Shown piece after piece: positions 17,128 to 26,551 of a stretch of 64,000 nucleotides of DNA; the first letter of the stretch is position 1; every line of letters begins with the position of its first letter. A program made the translations under genes and the position numbers. This stretch comes from Massilia sp. NR 4-1. Lineage in GTDB: Bacteria > Pseudomonadota > Gammaproteobacteria > Burkholderiales > Burkholderiaceae_D. The notes below the pieces were generated by a model. The model did not search any database. It was given only the letters and a program-made list of their open reading frames with translations, and was not told the origin of the DNA. The stretch is from contig NZ_CP012201.1 in NCBI RefSeq assembly GCF_001191005.1, forward strand, positions 5,084,001 to 5,148,000. The letters are read 5' to 3'.

Positions 17128-17604
17128 TTACTCTTCTTCTGCCATCTGGCTTTGCAGGTAGTTTTGAATACCGATCTTGCCGATCAGGTCGATCTGGGTT
17201 TCCAGCCAGTCGATGTGTTCTTCGGTATCTTCCAGAATTTCCAGCAGCAGGTCGCGTGAGACATAATCGCCCACTTTTTCCGCCTGCGCAATGCCTTCCT
17301 TGACTGTGGCGTGGGCGCCGCGTTCCAGCTTCAGGTCGCATTCCAGCATTTCCTCGGTGTTCTCGCCGATCAGCAGCTTGTGCAGGGCTTGCAGATTGGG
17401 CAGGCCGTCCAGCATCAGGATGCGGTCGATCAGTTTGTCGGCGTGTTTCATTTCGCCGATCGATTCTTCATATTCCTTCTTGCCCAGCTTGGCCAAGCCC
17501 CAGTGGCGGTACATGCGGGCATGCAGGAAGTATTGGTTGATCGCGGTCAGTTCATTGGTCAGCTGAGCATTCAGCAGACGGATGACGTCTTTATCGCCCT
17601 TCAT
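17128..17604 (-). CDS. bfr: Bacterioferritin
   Basis: 158 residues from the ATG at 17604, exactly the E. coli Bfr length. Ferroxidase-centre residues are present (Glu in QLTNELTAINQYFLH, ExxH in YEESIGEMKHADKLIDR, and the C-terminal EDTEEHIDWLE), as is the heme-ligand methionine region LMLDGLPN. It forms a 24-mer cage that stores iron as ferric mineral. It is divergent from the Fiu-type receptor. Its partner ferredoxin bfd is 4 kb away in the same iron island. Confidence 0.96.
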   Translation of the reverse strand: MKGDKDVIRLLNAQLTNELTAINQYFLHARMYRHWGLAKLGKKEYEESIGEMKHADKLIDRILMLDGLPNLQALHKLLIGENTEEMLECDLKLERGAHATVKEGIAQAEKVGDYVSRDLLLEILEDTEEHIDWLETQIDLIGKIGIQNYLQSQMAEEE

Positions 17605-17652
17605 GGGTGGCCTTCTTATTTGGTGGTTAATGCTGCCATTCTGCCACGCGGT

Positions 17653-17677
17653 GCTGATACACGTAAGTTGTATCAGC
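17653..17677. promoter_or_regulatory. Inverted repeat between bfr and the siderophore receptor
   Basis: Perfect 9-bp arms GCTGATACA / TGTATCAGC with a 7-base spacer, 48 bp upstream of bfr and 23 bp from the Fur box. It could be an operator or promoter element. No known consensus was recognised. Confidence 0.4.
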
Positions 17678-17699
17678 AAGACAGGATTGCTAACGTAAA

Positions 17700-17714
17700 T
17701 GAAAACCATTATCA
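17700..17714. promoter_or_regulatory. Fur box of the Fiu-type receptor operon
   Basis: TGAAAACCATTATCA fits the 7-1-7 Fur core TGATAAT-N-ATTATCA with two changes. It lies 56 bp before the receptor ATG, so iron-bound Fur should repress the operon. It could also act on the divergent bfr. Confidence 0.7.
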
Positions 17715-17770
17715 TTTGCGTTTTATCCGCCTCGCAAGTCCTTGTTTTTACAATAACTCAGGAAGAAGAA

Positions 17771-20062
17771 ATGTCCTACATCAAGAGCCGCAAGCACGCG
17801 CCAGCCGCGCTCACCGCCATCGCCACCCTGGCCATGCCGCTGGCCCTCCACGCCGAAGGCGCCGACACCACCCCCGCCACCGTGAAAATGCCGGAAGTGA
17901 CCATCACCGGCAAGGCCGCCAGCGATTTCCAGGCGCCGACCCGCTCGTCCTCCGACAAATTCACCGCCCCGCTGCTGGACACGCCGAAATCGGTGACCGT
18001 GGTGCCGGCCGAAGTGATCTCGCAGACCGGCGCCGTGTCCCTGACCGACGCGCTGCGCACCGTGCCCGGCATCACCGTTGGCGCGGCCGAAGGCGGCAAT
18101 CCTGTCGGCGACAATCTGTTCATCCGTGGCTACAACGCCCAATCCGACACCTATATCGACGGCATCCGCGACAGCGGCTCGCAATCGCGCGAAATCTTCG
18201 CGCTGGAACAGATCGAAGTGGTGAAGGGCCCGAACTCCGCTTACGGCGGCCGTTCCTCCGCCGGTGGCGGCGTCAACCTGGTCAGCAAGAGCGCCAAGGC
18301 CGAAAATTTCAGCACCGGCAGCGTCAGCCTCGGCTCGGCCAAATACCACCGCGCCACCGCCGACATCAACCGCATGCTGGGCGAGAACGCCGCGCTGCGC
18401 CTGAACGTGATGGTGCACGAGAACGATATGCCAGGCCGTAACGAGATCGGCGGCCACCGCTGGGGCATCGCGCCCACCGTGGCCTTCGGCCTGACCGGTT
18501 CGACCAAGGTCAACCTGAGCTACTACCACATGCAGTCGAGCGAAACGCCGGATACCGGCCTGCCGTTCAACAACCCGTTCACCAGCGGCCCGAACGTGGC
18601 CAAGAACGGCGACGGCACCCCGGTCTCCGTGCCGCGCGACACCTTCTACGGCCTGGTCAACCGCGACTTCCGCGACACCAAGAGCGATATCGGCACCATC
18701 GACGTCAAGCACGACTTCGGCAACGGCATGAGCTTCCGCAACGTCACCCGCTACGGCCGTACCAGCAATGACTATGTGTGGACCCAGCCGGACGACTCGA
18801 AAGGCAATCTGGCCCTGTACGGCACCGTCTGGCGCCGCGCCAACACGCGCGACGTGGTGGCCAAGTCCCTGGCCAACGCTTCCGCGCTGACCGGCGAATT
18901 CCAGGCCGCCGGCATCAAGCACAGCTACACCGCCGGCATCGAGCTCGGCCGTGAGGAAATGGACCGCGGCAGCTATCTGTTCACGCCGGGCACCAATAAT
19001 CCGAAGACCAATACCTTCACCTGCCCGACCTCCGGCGCGGAAACCCTGTACAACTGCACCACGCTGGTCAACCCGAACCCGCACGATCCCTGGGTCTATA
19101 CCCGCACGCTGGCGCCGAATATGACGAATGTGGTCAGCAACACGCGTTCGGCCTATGTCTTCGACACCCTGGAATTCAATCCGCAGTGGCTGCTGAACGT
19201 GGGCTTGCGCTGGGACAGCTTCCGCAGCACGCTGAACGTGCCGGCCTACACCCTGAACGGCGTCAACACCGCCGCCCAGTACGCCAAGGTCGACAGCAGC
19301 TTCACCAACTACCAGGCTGGCCTGGTGTACAAGCCATCGGCCAACAGCAGCATCTATGTGTCCTACGGCACCTCGTCCACCCCGCCCGGCAATGACGGCG
19401 GCGATGGCCTGGATGGTCTGTCGGCCACCGTGCAAAACCTGAAACCGCAGGACAGCAAGAACTTCGAGCTGGGCACCAAGTGGGAAGTGCTGGCACGCCG
19501 CCTGTCGTTGAGCGCCGCCATCTTCAAGAGCAAGATGAACAACGCCCGCGTCACCGCGCCGGACGGCGGCACCCAGAACGTCGGCAAGAAAACGGTGGAC
19601 GGCTTCGAGTTCGGCGTCAGCGGCAATATCACCAACGACTGGCAGATCTTCGGCGGCTACACCTGGCTCGACGGCCGCGTCGACGACAACGGCTATGTGA
19701 ATACCGGCACCACCGCGAAACCGGTGTGGAGCGCTTCGCCGTTCAACGGCAATGTCTTCCCCGCCACGCCGAAAAACAGCGCCTCGCTGTGGACTGCTTA
19801 CCGCGTGCTGCCGGGCCTGACCATCGGTGGCGGCCTGAACTATGTGTCCAAGGTCTACGCCAGCATCAACAACAATAAATGGGCGCCGGCGTACACCCGC
19901 TTCGACGCGATGGCCAGCTATGAAGTCAACAAGCACATCAGCCTGCAGCTGAACGTGCAGAATCTGACCGACAAGCTGTACTTCGACAAGGTCTCCTCGC
20001 CGCACTACGCCGGCGTCGGCCCTGGCCGCAGCGCGACCCTGACCGCCAACTTCAAGTACTGA
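17771..20062 (+). CDS. fiu: TonB-dependent catecholate siderophore receptor, Fiu-like
   Basis: 763 residues from the ATG at 17771, behind AGGAAGAAGAA. A signal peptide is followed by a plug domain (DTPKSVTVVPAEVI, then FIRGYNAQSDTYIDGIRD, then EVVKGPNSAYGGRSSAGGGV), a 22-strand barrel and a terminal aromatic strand ending FKY. Motifs and the following PiuC gene match the E. coli fiu-ybiX operon. Fiu takes up ferric catecholates such as dihydroxybenzoylserine. Energy comes from TonB, encoded 1 kb downstream on the other strand. A Fur box lies upstream. Confidence 0.9.
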   Translation: MSYIKSRKHAPAALTAIATLAMPLALHAEGADTTPATVKMPEVTITGKAASDFQAPTRSSSDKFTAPLLDTPKSVTVVPAEVISQTGAVSLTDALRTVPGITVGAAEGGNPVGDNLFIRGYNAQSDTYIDGIRDSGSQSREIFALEQIEVVKGPNSAYGGRSSAGGGVNLVSKSAKAENFSTGSVSLGSAKYHRATADINRMLGENAALRLNVMVHENDMPGRNEIGGHRWGIAPTVAFGLTGSTKVNLSYYHMQSSETPDTGLPFNNPFTSGPNVAKNGDGTPVSVPRDTFYGLVNRDFRDTKSDIGTIDVKHDFGNGMSFRNVTRYGRTSNDYVWTQPDDSKGNLALYGTVWRRANTRDVVAKSLANASALTGEFQAAGIKHSYTAGIELGREEMDRGSYLFTPGTNNPKTNTFTCPTSGAETLYNCTTLVNPNPHDPWVYTRTLAPNMTNVVSNTRSAYVFDTLEFNPQWLLNVGLRWDSFRSTLNVPAYTLNGVNTAAQYAKVDSSFTNYQAGLVYKPSANSSIYVSYGTSSTPPGNDGGDGLDGLSATVQNLKPQDSKNFELGTKWEVLARRLSLSAAIFKSKMNNARVTAPDGGTQNVGKKTVDGFEFGVSGNITNDWQIFGGYTWLDGRVDDNGYVNTGTTAKPVWSASPFNGNVFPATPKNSASLWTAYRVLPGLTIGGGLNYVSKVYASINNNKWAPAYTRFDAMASYEVNKHISLQLNVQNLTDKLYFDKVSSPHYAGVGPGRSATLTANFKY

Positions 20063-20079
20063 GAAGGCAAGGCAACCCT

Positions 20080-20760
20080 ATGATGCTGCATGTCCCCGGC
20101 GTTCTGACGCCAGAGCAGGTGAAATACTTCCGCGAACGGATGGCGCAAGCCGACTGGGTCGATGGCCGCGCCAGCGTCGGCTCGCAAGGCGCCCAGGTCA
20201 AGCGCAACCGCCAGTTGGCGGAAGGCTCGCCGCTGGCGCTGGAACTCGGGGACATCATCATGCGGGCGCTGGGCAACAACCCGTTGTTCTTCTCGGCCGT
20301 GCTGCCGCTGCGCATCCTGCCGCCTTACTTCAACAGCTATGCGGGCGGCGAGCACTACGGCCTGCATATCGACGGCGCCATCCGCGTGCCGTCCGGCACG
20401 CTGGACAAGCTGCGTTCGGACGTTTCGACCACGGTCTTCCTCAGCGAGCCGGACGAATACGAGGGCGGCGAGCTGGTGGTGATGGATACTTATGGCGCGC
20501 ACGAAGTCAAATTGCCGGCGGGCGACGCCATCGTCTACCCATCGAGCAGCGTGCACCGCGTGATGCCGGTGACGGCGGGCGAGCGCATCGCCTCTTTCCT
20601 CTGGACCCAGAGCATGGTGCGCGACGATTGGCAGCGTTCCATGCTGTTCGATCTCGACCAGAACATCCAGAAACTGCGCGGCGCCCACGGCGACAACGAA
20701 ACCATGGTCGGCCTCGCCGGCCACTACCACAACCTCTTGCGCATGTGGGCCGACACCTGA
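20080..20760 (+). CDS. piuC: Fe(II)/2-oxoglutarate PKHD-type hydroxylase
   Basis: 226 residues, the standard length of the PiuC/YbiX family. The iron-binding HxD (HIDGAI) and distal histidine (SSVHRVMPV) are visible, as is the arginine that binds 2-oxoglutarate (TAGERIAS). It starts 17 bp after the receptor stop and shares its operon, as in E. coli (fiu-ybiX) and Pseudomonas (piuA-piuC). It probably modifies a siderophore or receptor-related substrate, and the true substrate is not known. Confidence 0.93.
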   Translation: MMLHVPGVLTPEQVKYFRERMAQADWVDGRASVGSQGAQVKRNRQLAEGSPLALELGDIIMRALGNNPLFFSAVLPLRILPPYFNSYAGGEHYGLHIDGAIRVPSGTLDKLRSDVSTTVFLSEPDEYEGGELVVMDTYGAHEVKLPAGDAIVYPSSSVHRVMPVTAGERIASFLWTQSMVRDDWQRSMLFDLDQNIQKLRGAHGDNETMVGLAGHYHNLLRMWADT

Positions 20761-20783
20761 GCCCATAAAACCAGCACCACCCC

Positions 20784-20808
20784 AAGGCGCGTCTCCCGCG
20801 CCTTTTTT
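20784..20808 (+). terminator. Intrinsic terminator of fiu-piuC
   Basis: Stem GGCGCG / CGCGCC followed by TTTTTT, 23 bp after the piuC stop. Confidence 0.85.
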
Positions 20809-20813
20809 ATTGC

Positions 20814-20878
20814 CTACAGTCCAGCCCGTGTCCGATTTTGGGGCCAGACCCCAAAATCGGACACGGGCTGGACTGTAG
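20814..20878. repeat. Dispersed palindrome family, copy 2
   Basis: The same GTGTCCGATTTTGGGG core as copy 1, but with perfect 30-bp arms and a CCAGA loop, meaning it is inserted in the opposite orientation. It lies between the terminators of the convergent piuC and tonB genes. Confidence 0.9.
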
Positions 20879-20883
20879 GGGCG

Positions 20884-20916
20884 AAAAAAGACCCGCGCTG
20901 CCCAGGCAGGCGGGTC
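20884..20916 (-). terminator. Intrinsic terminator of bfd-tonB
   Basis: Stem GACCCGC / GCGGGTC, followed on the minus strand by TTTTTT, 21 bp past the tonB stop. Confidence 0.8.
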
Positions 20917-20937
20917 AGGGGTGGGATCGGTACGGGC

Positions 20938-21636
20938 TTAGGAGAGCTGGAAATTGATCGGCACCAGCACGTAGACCGGGACCGGTTTGCCGTCTTCCAT
21001 GAAGGGTTTGAACAGGCTGCGCATGGCGGCCTGGCGGCCGGCTTCGTCCAGATTGCTGGAGCCGGAGGATTTCTGGATGGTGGCCTGCTCAGGCAGACCT
21101 TTTTCGCTGATCAGCACACGCAGGGTGACCACGCCCGATTCGCCCATGCGGCGCGAGATCGAGGGGTAGACCGGCTGCGGCGCGCGGACGTATTCGACGC
21201 CCGTCACGGTGCGTGGCGTGGCCGGCACTGGCGGGGCAGGGGGCGCGGCGGGCGCGGCCACCATGGCGGGCGCGGACGGCGCGGCTTCGCTTGGTTTGGG
21301 CGGGGTATGCTGCACGGTGATGGTGTTTTCCACCGGCGTGGTGAGGATGGGCAGGGGCGGCGGCGCGATCACCGGCGCCTTGGTCGCCACTTCCACCAGT
21401 TTCGGCGCCGGGGCGGGCTTGGGCGGCTCGGGCGTGGCCACGAACGTCACTTCCACCACTTGCGGCAGCATTTGCACGGCGTCGCGCATCATGCCGCTCT
21501 GCAGGCCATAGAACAGGCCCAGGTGAGCCACGGCGATCATCGTCAGCTTGCTGATCTTCGCGCCTTTTTCCTGCCACAGATCGGAGATCATATGGCTCAG
21601 GCTGGGTTGCGAAGCGGAGATGGTCATCGTGTTCAT
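20938..21636 (-). CDS. tonB: Energy transducer TonB
   Basis: 232 residues from the ATG at 21636, which has GAGGAA upstream. One N-terminal membrane helix (SKLTMIAVAHLGLFYGL), a Pro/Ala/Lys-rich periplasmic linker (roughly 60-145) and a C-terminal TonB domain (YPSISRRMGESGVVTLRV, then AAMRSLFKPFMEDGKPV) are present. It carries proton-motive energy from ExbB-ExbD to outer-membrane receptors such as the Fiu-type protein next door. No exbBD is in the window. It lies 8 bp after bfd, so both share the Fur-controlled promoter. Confidence 0.92.
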   Translation of the reverse strand: MNTMTISASQPSLSHMISDLWQEKGAKISKLTMIAVAHLGLFYGLQSGMMRDAVQMLPQVVEVTFVATPEPPKPAPAPKLVEVATKAPVIAPPPLPILTTPVENTITVQHTPPKPSEAAPSAPAMVAAPAAPPAPPVPATPRTVTGVEYVRAPQPVYPSISRRMGESGVVTLRVLISEKGLPEQATIQKSSGSSNLDEAGRQAAMRSLFKPFMEDGKPVPVYVLVPINFQLS

Positions 21637-21644
21637 GGTCTTCC

Positions 21645-21851
21645 TCAAGCTATAACGGTGGGGCGTTTTAACACTGTTTCGCTGACATGCTTCAGGTGCT
21701 CGTTGAGCACGCCTTTGGCGCAGGGGTGGCATTTGCCGCAACAAGTGGCCACGCCCAGGTCGCGGCGCAGTTCGGCCATCGTGGTCAGGCCCATGTCGAC
21801 GGCCTGGCGGATCTCACGGTCGGAAATGTTGTTGCACACGCAAACAATCAT
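21645..21851 (-). CDS. bfd: Bacterioferritin-associated ferredoxin
   Basis: 68 residues with the [2Fe-2S] cysteine pattern CVC near the N-terminus and CCGKC further on, typical of Bfd. It reduces the ferric core of bacterioferritin through the Bfr heme so that iron is released. It is the first gene of a bfd-tonB operon. The Fur box 101 bp upstream fits induction when iron is short. Confidence 0.95.
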   Translation of the reverse strand: MIVCVCNNISDREIRQAVDMGLTTMAELRRDLGVATCCGKCHPCAKGVLNEHLKHVSETVLKRPTVIA

Positions 21852-21951
21852 CGAAACACCTTCGGTCTGGCTGATAGTGGTTGGGCTGGAATCCGGGCTT
21901 GATACCCATTTGTAAGAGCTGGTACTTTCGACACCCTTGCTTCTTACTTAA

Positions 21952-21966
21952 TGAGAATCATTATCA
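21952..21966. promoter_or_regulatory. Fur box between bfd-tonB and feoAB
   Basis: TGAGAATCATTATCA matches the 7-1-7 Fur core with one change. It lies in the 248-bp gap between the divergent bfd and feoA genes and can serve both. A TATAAT hexamer at 22043-22048 may be part of the feoA promoter. The rest of the gap shows only a weak Fur-like half site near 22022-22038. Confidence 0.8.
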
Positions 21967-22099
21967 TTACGGTTCCCATTTTGCCTCAAGCAGGCGTACA
22001 ATGCAAGCAATCCGTGCAAATACAAACCATTCGCATTGACCTTATAATGAGTACTTATTTCTTCGCAGAATTTTCTGCCGTACAGACTGGAAATACCCC

Positions 22100-22372
22100 A
22101 TGACACAAGCGCCTTCCCTGATCAGTCTCGACACGCTGGGCGTCGGGAAAAGCGGTACTGTGGTTCATATTGCGCCGGGCAATCCGGGCGATATGGAAGA
22201 TGGGGCCGATCTGCCGCGCCGCCTGATGGAGCTGGGCTTCGTGCCGGGCGAGCGCATCCGCATGCTGAAACGCGGCATGCCGGGCGGCGAGCCGCTGGCC
22301 ATCAAGGTCGGCAACGCCACTTTTGCTTTGCGCCGCTTCGAAGCCGCGCTGATTTCGATCCAACCGGAATAA
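22100..22372 (+). CDS. feoA: Ferrous iron transport protein A
   Basis: 90 residues with the SH3-like FeoA core: RRLMELGFVPGERIRMLKRG, then the terminal FALRRFEAALI strand. It is a small cytoplasmic partner of FeoB and ends 3 bp before it. It is divergent from bfd with a Fur box between them. Confidence 0.95.
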   Translation: MTQAPSLISLDTLGVGKSGTVVHIAPGNPGDMEDGADLPRRLMELGFVPGERIRMLKRGMPGGEPLAIKVGNATFALRRFEAALISIQPE

Positions 22373-22375
22373 ATA

Positions 22376-24268
<1,893 letters not shown>

Positions 24269-24271
24269 ACC

Positions 24272-24583
24272 ATGTGGCAGGAGATCATCGTTGCATTGGT
24301 CATCGCCGCCGCCGCGCTGCACGCCAGCGCGCGCTTTCTGCCTGCCGCCTGGCGCCGCCGCATTGTCCATTTCCTGAGCCAGCGCGGTTTCAACCAGGAC
24401 AAGACCGCCAAGTTCTTCCGCACCAGCGCCAGCTGCGGCAGCGGCTGCGGTTCCTGCGGCTCTTGCGGCAGCGATGGTGGTGCCGGCGGCAAGGGCGCGG
24501 GCGGCAGTGGCGGCCCGACCCCGCCATCGTCCTCCAGCGGCGGTCCGGCCCGCCGCGTCATCACCCTGCACTTGCAGCGCTGA
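24272..24583 (+). CDS. FeoB-associated Cys-rich membrane protein
   Basis: 103 residues. One N-terminal membrane helix (IIVALVIAAAALHAS), a basic stretch, then a Cys/Gly cluster CGSGCGSCGSCGS (residues ~50-62) and a low-complexity Gly/Ser tail. It follows feoB by 3 bp, with GGAGG just before. It resembles the small FeoB-associated proteins that replace FeoC in many bacteria. The cysteines could bind iron or an iron-sulfur cluster and regulate FeoB, which is inference. It is not homologous to enterobacterial FeoC by eye. Confidence 0.75.
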   Translation: MWQEIIVALVIAAAALHASARFLPAAWRRRIVHFLSQRGFNQDKTAKFFRTSASCGSGCGSCGSCGSDGGAGGKGAGGSGGPTPPSSSSGGPARRVITLHLQR

Positions 24584-24699
24584 AACCCGCCGCCGCCTGC
24601 GCTAGCGCAATAACGCGGCAGGCGGCAGCGCAGTCCCCAACCCTGAAGCACGCGCCATGCTAAGCTGGCAAGCCTTTGCCACCTGCCATGAGAGCGCGC

Positions 24700-25371
24700 A
24701 TGATTACTGTCCACCACCTCAACAATTCCCGTTCGCAGCGCGTGCTGTGGTTGCTGGAAGAACTCGGTCTCGACTATGAGATCGTGCGCTATCAGCGCGA
24801 TGCCAAGACCATGCTGGCGCCGCCCGAGCTGCGCAGGATTCATCCGCTGGGCAAGTCGCCCGTGATCCAGGACGGGGAGGTGCTGGTGGCCGAATCGGGC
24901 GCCATCATCGAGTACCTGGTGGAGCAGTATGGCAAGGGCAGCCTGGTGCCGCCGGCCGGCACGCCGGACAAGCTGCGCTGGCGCTATTTCCTGCACTATG
25001 CCGAAGGCTCGCTGATGACGCCGCTACTGATGAAGCTGGTCTTCGACCGCGTGGAAAGCGCGCCCGCGCCGTTCTTCGTGCGGCCCATCGCCAAAGCCAT
25101 CGCCGGCAAGGTGAAGAACAGTTACATCCTGCCGCAGATCCGGCAACACCTCGATTACCTGGAAGGCGAGCTGGCCGGCAGCGAATGGTTCGCCGGCAGC
25201 GCGTTCAGCGCGGCCGATATCCAGATGAGCTTCCCGCTGGAAGCGGCCACGGCGCGCGGCGGCCTGGATGGCGCGCGGCCGCGCCTGGCAGCCTTCCTGG
25301 CGCGCATCCATGCCCGCCCCGCCTACCAGCGCGCGCTGGAACGCGGCGGTCCTTACGAATTGCTGCGCTGA
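24700..25371 (+). CDS. Glutathione S-transferase
   Basis: 223 residues from the ATG at 24700 (MITVHHLNNSRSQRVLWLLEEL). This N-terminus with Asn-Ser-Arg-Ser and the HPLGKSPVI loop marks the GST3/YfcG-like bacterial subgroup. AESGAIIEYLVEQYG completes the glutathione site and FSAADIQMSF the helical half. Nine upstream codons are open, but the later ATG fits family members better. It follows the feo operon by 116 bp and is likely transcribed separately. Confidence 0.9.
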   Translation: MITVHHLNNSRSQRVLWLLEELGLDYEIVRYQRDAKTMLAPPELRRIHPLGKSPVIQDGEVLVAESGAIIEYLVEQYGKGSLVPPAGTPDKLRWRYFLHYAEGSLMTPLLMKLVFDRVESAPAPFFVRPIAKAIAGKVKNSYILPQIRQHLDYLEGELAGSEWFAGSAFSAADIQMSFPLEAATARGGLDGARPRLAAFLARIHARPAYQRALERGGPYELLR

Positions 25372-25474
25372 GCCGCCGCCATTGCGGCAGCCGGAAAGGG
25401 TCGATATGATATTGCGCTTTAGAAAATAGGAAGTGCAATCCATTACCATGTCGAATATCCAGCAAGGACGCCGT

Positions 25475-25906
25475 ATGAAAAAGCTCGCCGCCCTGGCCTT
25501 GGCCGCTCTGAGCCTGAGCGGCTGCGCCATCCACCAAACGGTGAGGCCGGTGGAGTCGTTTACCGGCAAGCAGATCTGCCTGATCGAGAACAGCAGCGTG
25601 CGCGTGGGCTTCGTCGAAAGCTATAAGCGCGCGCTGGAGAGCAAGGGCTATATCGTGCGCCGCCTGCCATCCTCGGCATCGATCACGGAATGCTCCGCCA
25701 CGTCCACCTACAATGCCTTGTGGCGCTGGGATCTGGCCCTGTACATGGCGTATGCCGACATCCGCGTCTACCGCGACGGCAAGCTCGTTGGCGAAGCCAA
25801 GTACGACTCGCAGAGCGGCGGCATGAATACCGGCAAATGGATCGACGCCGACAAGAAAATCATCGAACTGGTGCACCAGCTTTTCCCGGGCGGCGCCGGC
25901 ATCTGA
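25475..25906 (+). CDS. Sbal_3080-type lipoprotein
   Basis: 143 residues from the ATG at 25475 (AAGGA upstream). The signal peptide ends in the lipobox LSGC, so Cys20 or so is lipidated. The mature part (HQTVRPVESFTGKQICLIEN, later WRWDLALYMAYADI and YDSQSGGMNTGKWIDADKKI) matches my memory of the Sbal_3080 family of small lipoproteins. Its function is unknown. Spacing from both neighbours suggests a single-gene unit. Confidence 0.75.
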   Translation: MKKLAALALAALSLSGCAIHQTVRPVESFTGKQICLIENSSVRVGFVESYKRALESKGYIVRRLPSSASITECSATSTYNALWRWDLALYMAYADIRVYRDGKLVGEAKYDSQSGGMNTGKWIDADKKIIELVHQLFPGGAGI

Positions 25907-25974
25907 GGCCCGCGGCCATGGCCGCGAATGGCCGGCTGACCTTCTGACCTGGCACAAATCCCATCCGCTTTCCG

Positions 25975-26005
25975 CCGGATAAGCTTGCTTGACCTGCTTA
26001 TCCGG
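25975..26005 (+). promoter_or_regulatory. Inverted repeat in the brnT leader
   Basis: Perfect 10-bp arms CCGGATAAGC / GCTTATCCGG with an 11-base spacer, ending 10 bp before the likely brnT ATG. As DNA it could be a BrnA operator. As RNA it would hide the GGA that best serves as ribosome site. Confidence 0.5.
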
Positions 26006-26015
26006 AATGCCTAGC

Positions 26016-26282
26016 ATGGAAATGGAGATCGAGTTCGACTCGGCCAAGAATGCAGCCAACTGCAGAAAGCATGGCGTCTCCCTGTCTTTGGCTGCCCAAC
26101 TCGATTGGGATCAAGCCTTGATCTGGCCAGATCGGCGCTTTGCCTATGATGAGCCGCGCATGGCGGCTTTGCTGCCAATCGTGGCGGGAGTGCAGGCTAC
26201 TTTGTATTTCGCAGTCTTCGTCGAACGGGGCGGGCGTTATCGGATAATCAGCCTGCGCCGTGCTAGCCGTAAGGAAAGGTGA
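26016..26282 (+). CDS. brnT: BrnT-family toxin
   Basis: 88 residues. The N-terminus (MEIEFDSAKNAANCRKHGVSL) and the C-terminal RYRIISLRRASRKE are the hallmark BrnT motifs, including the arginine and histidine residues of this RelE-like ribonuclease fold. ATG codons at 26007 and 26022 are alternative starts. It is a type II toxin expected to cut RNA and stop growth, neutralised by the BrnA-like product of the next gene, 4 bp away. The base composition is less GC-biased than in neighbours, in line with horizontal gain. Confidence 0.88.
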   Translation: MEMEIEFDSAKNAANCRKHGVSLSLAAQLDWDQALIWPDRRFAYDEPRMAALLPIVAGVQATLYFAVFVERGGRYRIISLRRASRKER

Positions 26283-26286
26283 AAAT

Positions 26287-26475
26287 ATGATCACACTTAT
26301 TACTAAGAGGGGCTTCAGGATTGTGATGCCATCGGAAGAGGAGGAGCGCGAAATCATGGAAGCGGCTTTGGCCGATCCCGACGCTCAGCCCCTGACCGAT
26401 GAGCAGCTGGCGCAGATGGTGCCCATCCAGCAAATGCCCGAATTGCTGAAAAAATTCCGCAAGGAACGCGCCTGA
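26287..26475 (+). CDS. brnA: BrnA-family antitoxin
   Basis: 62 residues from an ATG preceded by AAGGAAAGG. The family motif ALADPDAQPLTDEQLAQM is clear. Upstream it has MITLITKRGFRIVMPSEEEE and downstream a short basic tail. BrnA binds BrnT through this motif region and usually represses its own operon through a ribbon-helix-helix domain. This copy is short and the ribbon-helix-helix part is not obvious. Confidence 0.8.
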   Translation: MITLITKRGFRIVMPSEEEEREIMEAALADPDAQPLTDEQLAQMVPIQQMPELLKKFRKERA

Positions 26476-26551
26476 GCCGGGCATGTGGCCGGGAGCGGCC
26501 GGTTTGCCGTTAGAATGGCGGGCATGCACTTTGCCCTGATGACATTCTGAT

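Noticed and set aside
17723..20005. 760-codon minus-strand frame opposite the Fiu-type receptor
   Set aside because: Repetitive Val/Gly/His/Arg content and full overlap with a well-supported receptor gene; no ribosome site or homology pattern.
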